Source of the DNA: Rugalucina vietnamica
Lineage: Eukaryota; Mollusca; Bivalvia; Lucinida; Lucinidae
Reading direction: 5' to 3'
Assembly: GCA_964017185.1 (NCBI GenBank)
Contig: OZ024874.1
Coordinates: forward strand, 55,097,356 to 55,161,355
Length of the DNA stretch: 64,000 bases
Position numbers and translations under genes: made by a program
In this document: positions 11,221 through 21,600 of the stretch, one piece after another
Layout of the letters: each line of letters opens with the position of its first letter
How positions within the stretch are numbered: position 1 is the first letter of the stretch
The notes under the pieces: generated by a model
Database searches by the model: none
What the model saw: only the letters and a program-made list of their open reading frames with translations
What the model was told of the DNA's origin: nothing

Positions 11221-12014
11221 TTGTCTAAAAGACACTTATTCCTTTTCGTTTACAAACCTGAAAAACACTAATCATCATGTCATTCCTGAGTCGAAAGATA
11301 GAGCATATAGTCCACAGTAACTCACTTCAGATTATGAAAGAATAATGTGTTTAAAGTCAACTATGTACAGACAAGTTTGAAGAAAAGAAGAAAAATATAT
11401 ACAATTATTTTGCTGTAGATCAATAACATATATGCCTTCTTAAAGTTGAATGCTCACTGCTTTGCCAGAAATGTGTACTTTTGATTGGTAAATATGGTAA
11501 CGTATGTAACACATAATTATTTTAAAAAATATCAAAAATCAGTTATAATGATTTCAATGCCAATAAAATGCTCATCGCTGTATGTAATTATGATTTAGCA
11601 CTAATTTAGAAATCATATAAGATATAGCAAATATTCAAGGGTGTAATCCGGTTGTCAGTGAACTTAAAGCGCACACACCCAAACCACAAAACCCCAAAGC
11701 ATGTTTTACACCATTGTTAGTATCCAGTGTTATGAAATGACATTATCAAGACCGTCGGTCACTATTTCTTATGTTGCCTTTCACAAAGCTTGCCAATATT
11801 AGTAAGCAAATATCAATGCAGGTGACGGGCGATTTAATGGTAACGTATGTAACACATTTAATTTTTCACTTAAAATTTTAGGTGTTAAAACCTGAGGAAA
11901 ACAAATAATAATAAGATATAATAATCGTCACATTTAGATTGTATTTTCTATTTCCGGATATTGAAATGACTCGACGGCCATACAAAAGCACAACTCTGCG
12001 TATGCTAGTTCATT

Positions 12015-12180
12015 TTGTCTGGGTTCGGGCACATGTGAGACAAGCCAAGTTCTGCTTGCGCGTGTGCCAGGTGTTTTTTTTCTCGGGGTTCTCCCGTTTT
12101 TGCCCCACCTACCGGTTGGCCCGTCTCATATGAGCTGAAATAATATTGAAAGGGACGTTAAACGGAACAAAAAATGTTTA
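12015..12180 (+). mobile_element. SINE (family 1), 5'-truncated
   Basis: It starts in the box-B region (TGGGTTCGGGCACATGTGAG) and runs through ACAAGCCAAGTTCTGCTTGC and GGCCCGTCTCATATGAGC to an A-rich end. Confidence 0.85.
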
Positions 12181-12359
12181 GTCCTTGGTCATGAGCACTG
12201 CTTCAATATAAGTACCATTGATGTTCCAGACATTGCCTAATGTGGTTGTTTTGTTTGATTTTGAGTTGATGCTTAACAGCATAGCTAACAGCTATTGTCA
12301 TACTGAGACATTGACTCCATTTTATGGGACTTTTGCCCGAAAATCCGATGCCATGACAT

Positions 12360-12590
12360 CCAAACAATGCTTTGAATCTAACCACCCAAGTAAGCCACTA
12401 CGGCTTATACGTATGGATGGTTTGATTTTAAAACACTTTTCCTGATCAGGCTCAGACCTGAGCGGTTATTCAGTAATAAGATGGTCAGTAAGTAGCGTAT
12501 AAGCTATGCCTGGAGGCAAAAGAAACCCATCTATTTCTTAAGGACCCGATGAGCGGGGCCCATAATCCCACCCGACCAACCTTCTGAGGG
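12360..12590 (+). repeat. Repeat shared with 63690-63870
   Basis: GCTTATACGTATGGATGGTTTG, TTTAAAACACTTTTCCTG, GACCTGAGCGGTTATTCAG and CTGGAGGCAAAAGAAACCCATC reappear in inverted orientation near 63690-63870. Unclassified. The following 12590-13930 has no recognised gene. Confidence 0.6.
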
Positions 12591-13929
12591 ATTCTGCTTA
12601 GGCTGATAGGGTTGAGCGTTTCTGCTAAGGCTGAAAACATGTTTTTGAAGTTTTCAAGTTATGAATGTGTCATCAAATGATCATGCTTTGGTGGTACATT
12701 TTCATTTGTGTAGCGCTAATGGCAACAGAACAAGTGACGGACACTATTTACCCTTGAACCAGATTGCCCAGCAGATGAACAGAATCGGCAAAATGTTTTT
12801 CGTACACCTTCTTATGTGTTGTGGGGAGTGTTATCGTCTGTTTGCACAAGGTATTTTGTGATTGATCGCTTTTCTCAGCATTATTCCAAGCTTTCGTTTT
12901 ACCAATGCCATTGTGTGGAGTCTCACCTAAACTGCCTTATTGTGTAGTCATACCTTCTATTTTCTTGAAGATATGGAATGGTCGAGAGTCTCACCAGGAC
13001 ATCAAAGCTTGCTTAAAACGACAGACTGTTAGTATCGTGGTTTTCAGGATTTCCAGCGTGGAACCATAATGTATTGCAATCATTTGGCTAGAGTAAACAG
13101 CAGCATAAAACCAAGACATCTGATTCAGATGATTGTACCGTCAGAAGCATCGTGGTTGTTATGAAAATTCGCGTATCTGTGTCTTCATTGTCTGAAGTGC
13201 AGTTACGTCATCCCCGACAAGAAAGCATTTTCGTGTAAAAACGCATACACGTTGTTTGCACATCCTGTTCTATGTTCGGATTTCAAACCGAGGGCCCTCA
13301 AGAAATTCACATTTTGTGCTATTACTGCTTTACATTGGATTTTGCCACTCTCGGGGAACTGGTGTCGCAGGGCTAGATAATGTCCTTTCTCTTTCATCCG
13401 ATCTGATGGATTTACTCTTTAGGTATATATCAAACACTACATCAAATCAACGGTTTCGAAAGGCGCACACATTCAAGCTGTAAGGTATACCACATATATT
13501 TTAAAATGAATGGGTCCAGGAGTTTGAGGATAATATCCGCATCTAGTTGGATGCAACTGTCAGTGTGATATTTGCGAAGTCTTTGTCTTCCTAAGTCATT
13601 AAGTTCGCACAGTGTGAAAGATTCATCGTGAATCGTGGATCTTTTTCAAGAACACAGCATGGCACCGAAGAGGTCGAACAACACAAACTCGTAATCAGGA
13701 GCGGACGCTTTAACAATGGTTCACCAACTCATAATATATACCTTACAGTGCCCTATATGAAAATGGTGTTACATACGTTACCATGAGCATACTGACAAGT
13801 CACCAGTGGGTCAACATATTCCAAACACCTTACAGTGTTCTATGCGAAAACATTTGCAGATAATTATGTGAGACCACATTCATGTGAGCTGCAGCGCGCG
13901 AAAACCCCTCTTCCGACAATATTCCTTCT

Positions 13930-14085
13930 ACACAGTCACAGAATTTAGACGCTTGAAATTTCGGATTTAAGAAGAAGTTTGAATTATCTGTGTAGAGTAA
14001 ATAAGTGTGCTGATCAGCTGTGCAGTAACTGCATCTTTGTTTTCATATAGGAAGAATCTGGTTTTCGCATGAAGCGGCTCACTAT
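13930..14085 (-). mobile_element. MITE family A, truncated
   Basis: The left end is missing. The hairpin has lost most of its right arm (CTGCATCTTTG), so this copy can no longer fold fully. Confidence 0.75.
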
Positions 14086-14984
14086 AAATACATTTATAAT
14101 CACCAAAATGAAATCTACACATGTATGGACATTAAGGTGTTACATACGTTACCATGAGCATACTTGCAAGTCACAGGCTGTGTGTCTTAGCACATTAAAC
14201 ATGTACTTATCATAGGGTGTGTAAAATAGAACTAAATAATTTACAGAAACATATAACAGTTATTCATTTTGATATTTTTGTTGAAACGCCTACTTTTCAA
14301 CCCTTAGGAAATGTTAAATTATTTACATAAAATAAATTAAATATTTAATATAAATATATGATTTTGTGTAAAAGCCAAGTTGAACTATTGGTCAGTAGGA
14401 AAGGACCTTTCGTTTTTGGAATATGAAGAAAGAAATGCCAAAAACAAAAACGTTTTTGAACCAAAACCCCTATTTTCACGCCATGTATATAGAAGTAACG
14501 TTTGTAACACCGTACAATGTCTTATTTCAACTTTTAAAGATCATAAAGCATGTCCGTTAAATTGTTCTAGTATGTGATATAATTAATGTTGTTGCATGAT
14601 TAAAGTGGGTGGAGCATAGAAGGTTTCGCTATTTTGTTGGTACAAATATATTTTGAACATGTAACTTATGTAACGAGCTACAGAAATATTGTGCACCACT
14701 TGCCGGGGCGACAACGTGCCTAGAACTCATCTAGGATGACCAATGGACCAATTGCATACTGCAAACAAAGTATGTGGAGGGTGTTGTGCGATTTCGTTAA
14801 ATACGGTAGATACAGAATCTAGCGTCTCCCCTATGAGGAAAAATCGTGTATTTTTCTTAAATTGGTTGATAAAGAAACTACAACTTTCAGAAGCAGTAAA
14901 ATAGTCACTTTATTTAGACTGATCACAGGCTCGGCAGTGGAACATCCATATAAGACAAGAGAAAACTTGTCTCTGGTGGTATTT

Positions 14985-15211
14985 GAGCCCCATCATGAGA
15001 AAACCAACATGGTTTCCAACCGGGTCTGACACTAACAGGCCTTTACATTCACAGAAGAAAGCTAGAATCTTGAAATTTTGGGCATATTCAGAAGAATTGT
15101 ACTATCTGTATAGCGATCAAAGGCTCTGATCAGCTGTTCAGTTACTGCACAGCTGATCTTCACCTTGCATTTCGCATTGGCAAAATTCTGTTTTTCTCAT
15201 GATGTGGCTCA
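14985..15211 (-). mobile_element. MITE family A
   Basis: Nearly full length, from GAGCCCCATCATGAG to CTCATGATGTGGCTC, with the TGTGC-type hairpin partly eroded (CTGTTCAGTTACTGCACAGC). Confidence 0.85.
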
Positions 15212-15335
15212 TTTTTGTACAGCCAAAGATGCCTAGAGACTTGAAATTTCAGATTTATGAAGTACAGGGAGAATGCAGTGTGATTTCTGAAACGCTGATG
15301 TGCGTCTTCGCATTTGCATATCATACTTCGTGAAG
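15212..15335 (-). mobile_element. MITE family A fragment
   Basis: It picks up inside the element (TTGTACAGCC.AAGATGCCTAGAGACTTG) directly after the previous copy and ends near the hairpin. The palindrome core is deleted. Confidence 0.6.
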
Positions 15336-15395
15336 TATTGTGCGCACTCGTGCATAACACGCACTCAATTTTTGGGGGTCAAATCTGGTGTAAAA

Positions 15396-15575
15396 AGTCA
15401 AAGTCAGTAACTGCGAAGCTGATCAGCACCTTTGTTTTCGCTACAGGGACAGTACAATTCCTGTTCTTTCTAAATCCAAAATTTCCAGCCTCTAGCCATC
15501 TTCTGTGCTTGTACAGCTTGGTTTGTGTCAGATCTGTTCTGAAACAACATTGTTTTCTCATGTGAAGGCTCAATG
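15396..15575 (+). mobile_element. MITE family A, 5'-truncated
   Basis: It starts in the second half of the hairpin (AACTGCGAAGCTGATCAGC) and ends CTCATGTGAAGGCTC, just downstream of the UTP11 stop codon. It may be transcribed in the UTP11 3' UTR. Confidence 0.8.
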
Positions 15576-15616
15576 CTGAAACAGACTGCCCTATATTGGC
15601 CCTAACACTGCGGGTG

Positions 15617-18600
15617 TTATCTCTTCCTCTGAAATGTCCATTTATACTGTGCTGGAGCTGTCTTGGTTTCCTCTGATACTTTTACTTTCTCTGATTTAGT
15701 GTCCTGTGGTGAAAGAAAAAAAAATCTTCAGGCAAAATAATCTTAAAGCCACAATGAATTAACCCTATAATTTGACATGATTTAATTTAAACATCATGTA
15801 CTCATACAATCATTCTTCACTGTTACTACATTGTATCAAGTGTTCAAATGGTGTATAACTAAAACTGCACGAAGAGTATACTATTGTTTGGATACACAAG
15901 CCATTGCAGTTTATTTAAACTAACAGAAAAAGTTACAAGCTTCTCATACTAACAGACTTTAATGATTTGTAAAATGCAACATGCTATTTCACAATAGTTC
16001 TCTAAAGTCCAATTTTGTCATGAACAACCAAGCAAATAGCAGTTTAGCAATCCAGGTGTTTCAAACATCTGTTCACTAGTTGTCAAAAAGGTGAAACTGA
16101 CATTTCCTGTCCAATAGTTTTATCAACCTTGAAATGTACATCACCACCTAATATATCTCTGATTGGTCACAGTAAGGTGGAATTGACAGAGGTTGATTTC
16201 TCTTCAATAATTCCATTGGCTGTTTGAAAATAATGAAACAGGCCAAGGTGAATGTTTGACATCTATTGACATCTATATAGAGAAAAAAAACTTTTTCTAT
16301 ATTTAGAGTGCACCTGGATGACTGTTGTGGACTATCAATTTCTTGTCTAAATGACAACTGATTTTGAAATGTCTGAAACTTTTGAATTGCTAAACTGGTA
16401 TTTGTGCGGTTGCAATAATAGAAAACTAAGGTCATATGTTGCAAACATTCAGTATACTCAACTAGGGGCTCTTGTCACTGAGTGGTTTCATTCCTGATCT
16501 TAATCATTTGAGCATCTCACTGATTGGTTTGAGCCAGGCACAAGGCAGATGTGAGAGAAGCCAAGTGAATTGCAGTTTTGCCAGGTGATTTTTCTTTGGT
16601 CCTCATGTTTTTACCCACCTATCGATAGCCCATCTCATGTAACAAAAATAAATCTTGACAGGGATGTAAAACTGAATAAAAAAGTGTACTCACTGTAAGT
16701 TGTTTCTTTCTCTCCATCTTCTGTGCTATTATACTCAGTTCTCTCTCTCTTTCTATCCTTTTCTTCAATTCTTTGTATTTCTTCTTTCTTTTATTTGACA
16801 TTTCCTACATGAGAAAACCAACATTTGCATATACGAAAACAAAGGCGCAGTTCTAACTGCAAAGCTGATTGCCACCTTTGTTTTTGCTACACAGATACTA
16901 CAATTCCTCTGCTTTCTAAATCCAAAATTATCAGCCTCTAGCCATCTTCTGTGCTTGTACTGCTTGGTTTGTGTCAGACCTGTTCGGAAACCACATAGCT
17001 GGTTTTCTTGCAAGGTGGCTTGAATAAAGGTTTACCATTATAATGACATGAACATTTACAAATTAGACTGCAGAGCATACTTTGGCAAAGAAAATTTGCT
17101 TTTGTAATATGAGCCTTTGCATGACAAAACAAAACCAACAATCTGAGTTTCTTACCAGGTCTGACAAAAACTGGCCTGTACAGCCACAGAAGCAGGCTAA
17201 ACACTTGAAATTTTGACTTTAACAAGAAGGGGGATTGTACTGTGTAGCAAAAACAAAGATGCTGATCAACTGTGCAGTTACTGCACAGCTGATCAGCATC
17301 TTTGGTTTCTCATATGCAGTTTGTTGTTTTTTCTCATATTGAGGCTCATATTGTTTCAGCCAATGGCACTATGAAAGACAGGAAATTCTTTAGAAAAGTA
17401 ACCATCAATATACTAATGCTCTTAGGTTTTCATAATTCTTTAATTTCCTTTTTTTTCTTCGCTTACAACATCAAATAACCCATAGGAAAACATGAATGTG
17501 AAATGTATACCCCTTAAACCCCACTTTTATATAGAAAAACTGGGGTTTGCAGGGGTATTCCTATTTTTCTTGCTTTTGCTCAAAAACATAGATTGTGAGT
17601 ACTCATTAGAACCGTCTCGGCGAGGCGTTTCTAATGTGTACCCACAACCTATGTTTTAAGCAAAAAAATATCAAAAATTTTCTACTGAAAATTTTCCTTT
17701 CTTACAACTTTTAAAAATGTCTGTATATTGCATGGCATGTTTTCGTAATGACATACCTCAAGACCGTCAGGATCTAGTGAAGACAGTTCTCCACTTTTCA
17801 GTGTGTCTAACTTTGGTCTGTTGAATGTTCTGTTTACGAGAGATGGGTGGGTCTTAAAATACTTGGCTGCATCAAACTCTTTCACTGAAACACAATTAAA
17901 ATGTTCCTCTATAAATAATGAGCCACCTCATGAGAAAACCAACAATCTGCATATGCAAAACCAAAGACACAGATCAGCTTCGCAGTAACTGTGAATGTGA
18001 GCGTCTTTGTTTTCGCTACATGGATAGTAGAAAGTACAATTCCTCTACTTTCTAAATCCAAAATTTCCAGCCTCTAGCAATCTTCTGTGACTGTACAGGT
18101 GGGTTTGTGTCAGGCCTGTTTGAAAACCACATTGTTGGTTTTCCCATGAGGTGGCTCAATTGTTAAAGGGAAGTTCAAATTTTCAGCTTATCTTTACAAT
18201 CATGGGCATCAAAGATTGTTTGTTTGTATTGAGGTTTGACATCCCAGTCAACAATGTTGGGATGGAGACAAAACTTCCTGTGTATTATCAGTACTGTGGA
18301 AAGTTGGTGTCTAGCTCAAGGACACAACAGGGTGGCCAGTGTGGAGATTGAACCCAGAACCACTAGATCTGGAGTCTGGTGCTTTACCACCAGGCCACTG
18401 TGCTTCCCTCATCACTAATTTTCAGAAAATGTTCAGAGTTTAACAAAGGTGATATATAGTCTAATTAATTTTAGTTAATCTGAAATATTGTCTCAACACT
18501 GTGACTGGGTTACATATAGCAATGATACATAAAACAAAACATCACAGAAATGAACAAATGACCACAAAAACTGGTTATGTTAAGGCCCCTTTTCATCTAC

Positions 18601-21600
18601 TCACCCTCCTTCTTGGAGTTGACAAAAACAATATGTTTATTTTTAGGTTTGTCATGACAGTCTATAAGATGAAGCTCCGATTTTAACCTCTCTATTTTCT
18701 GAAATTAAAGGAACCATCATATGAGCTATAGCTAAGTTTACAATTTCTTTTAGTGCTGACATTGCTTCATACAAAAGCATTTTTAATATCAGGTGAGTGC
18801 ACACGTGGACCTCTTTATAACACAGTTCATTACAACACGGCTTTGGTTATAACACTGATCCGTGTTGGACCCCAAATGGACTATTTTGCTACATGTCTAT
18901 ACATTTTCCCTCGTTATAACACGGTTTGGATAGCTAACACGGAAATTGGCTTAGACCCCAACAATTGTGTTATAAAGAGGTTGAAAACAATGCATACATA
19001 AAGAGGTTGTAAACAATGCATACATTAATATGATGGTTTCCCATGAAGCAAATATAGTCACTGGCATTGGAATAGTTCAGACATAGATCAGGTGGCTCAG
19101 CTACCATAGATCTACTCAAGAGTTTTAAAAATACCGACAAATAATAGACTAGTCTGTTGTCGGAAATAAGATGTTTAGACAGATCTTCAGGCTGATTTGT
19201 GCCTTATTTGATGGTTGACATCCATGGTCAACAGCTTAGATCATGTGATTATATATCTGCAGGTTAAAGGAATAGGTTTAGAAACATTATCCTTCATTTC
19301 ATAAGAAAGAGATCAGTGAAACAAACATTTTGACACCACATTTATTAAAATCGGCTAAGTGGTTTTGAAGATATGAATGTTTTAAGATTCAACAATGGCC
19401 GCCTATGGTGGCTGCCATTTTGTTTAGCTAGTCATGTGACCAAAAAGGAAAAATGCTTATTTACAAAAGGAGACTTACTTTTTACATTCGAAAACAGATC
19501 AGTATGATTCTATTAAGTGAATGAAAAGTATTTCAACAACTTTCATGCTTTTATTTACATGGAAATGGCAGATATTTATAATTCCATAATTGTGAGGGTG
19601 ACGTCATACCCTCACAGCCTTGTTCTGGACTTGGGCCATCAAAATTTTCAAACCGCTATAATTTTCTTAAACCTTGGTTGATTTTCGTGAAATTTGTTGC
19701 AAACTGTTCAGCTACATGAAGGCTTTCTTAAAACGCACATATAATAGTTTGTGAGCCTATTCCTTTAAAGTCCCACAGCTTTACCCCTGTTACATAAATG
19801 TCTACATAAATCAACATAAGCATCTACTTAAAGCTGCCCTTAGCTAATGTAGCTCTGGGGGTATTTTAAAATTGTTTTATGCAGCAGAAAATCAATGCCC
19901 TATTAATTACTAAAAGTTTTTGAATTTAACAAATGACAGCTTATGTTTATGCAACAGGCCTTTAAAAATGTTCCTATGTTTCTTCTATATTCTTAGAATA
20001 CATGTACTTGGTTGACAGCCTGCATGATACCAATCAAGCCTGAAAGGGGTGTCAGTCTGAATCTACAGCATTTACCTTTAGTTCGGCCGATCTCTTCATA
20101 TTAACATATCTGAGATCTTGTGTGTACATCAGTTTCAGCTGAGCCTCTGTGTGTTCTAGCTCTGTCTTCTCTCGCCTCTCATGTACACCATCCTAGAATT
20201 TTTTTTAAGTTTTATACTTTTAGGAATATGACGTAAGTGTATGGTATGTTTCAACAACTATGTTTAAAATTCAGTAGTAATGATAATCATGACGAGAAAT
20301 GAGCCGAGACACGAGAAAACTGGTCTTCGGGGTTTCAAACCTGGTCTGACACAAACTAACCTGTGCAGCTACAGAAGATGGCTAGAAGCTTAAAATTTAG
20401 GATTTAGGAAGAAGAAGAAATGTACTATTCGTGTAGCAAAAACAAAGGTGCTGATCAGCTGTGCAGTAACTGCACAGCTGATCTGCGCCTTTGTTTTTGC
20501 ATAGGCAAAAAACTGGTTTTCTCATGACGCCGTTCAATTACATGTATAATGTAAATGTTTTTTTATGATAATATACATGTATTTGGATTTGTTTGATTGC
20601 CTGTCTTCCATTCAGTTCTCCAGGATCTAGTGATTACAGAGATGTAGGCTGTTTCACATCCCAAGCACTGCAAATAATTTTAAACAACTTTCCATGAAAA
20701 ATAAATATAGCTTCCAAACCAATGGTCACATTGTCTATGCAACAAAATTTCTGGAACAATTAAAAATTGTACCAAACACCTTGAAAAATGTGTTTGATGT
20801 ATTCTCTTGCTTTTATCTTTGTTAGTGTAAACCTTTAATGATTTTACAACCACATGAATTCAGTTTTGTTTTGAAGAATATCTACACATCAGGATAATAT
20901 GTCCTTGTAAAGTATACCCCCTTAAACCCCACTTTTATATAGTGAAAATGGGGTTTACAGGTTTACATATTTTCTTTATTTTTGCTCCAAAACATAGATT
21001 GTGGGTACATGTTAAAACCGCCTCGCTGCGGTTTTAACCTGTACCTACAATCTATGTTTTGGAGCAAAAATAAGAAAAATTTAAAAAAGTTTGTACTGAA
21101 AATTTTCAGTTTTTACAACTTAAGAAAAATCTGTATATTACATGGGCGTGTTTACATAATGTACATGTTGTGTATAATTAATATAATAATCCTACCTTTT
21201 TGACGGTGTTAACCATGTTGAAATAGAATTCATCTGGATTCCTGTCGAGGGCTTTCTGTTTTAATAGTTTCAATGTTTTAGCTCTCCTTTGGTGGTCACT
21301 GAAAGAGAAGTTAAACATTTATTGCATATTTATATATAATATATCTTATACTGTAATGCAATGTTCAATTTTTGTACATATCCACAGCTATAACAAATTT
21401 AAACATTCTTTTTGTTTTAAAATGTGCAATATTTTTCTAGTCTAAGTCTCAAAGCACTCATCTCAACATTTATAAACCTTAAATATTCTTTGACAGAAGA
21501 AAGATTCAGTGTGGCCTCATCAGATGCCATTGATACAATAGGTTCCCAGGAAACTACATTTGAGCCGCCTCATGGGAAAACCAACAATTTGCATAAGCAA

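Larger units (their letters stand above)
10448..14833. mobile_element. Large hAT-like non-autonomous element (4.4 kb)
   Basis: The ends are TAGAGGAGACG (10448) and CGTCTCCCCTA (14833). Further matched inverted sequence follows, including CGCACAACACCCTCCACATAC and TTCTAGGCACGTTGTCGCCC near both ends. The TAGAG start fits the hAT terminal consensus (C/T-A-A/G-N-G). The flanking octamers TGAGATGA and TGAGGAAA only partly match, so the target duplication is eroded or the ends are slightly off. About ten GTTACGTATGTAAC-type motifs lie inside it, chiefly in the outer 1.4 kb on each side. No transposase frame is visible. A SINE, a family A MITE and other repeats lie within it. Confidence 0.55.
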
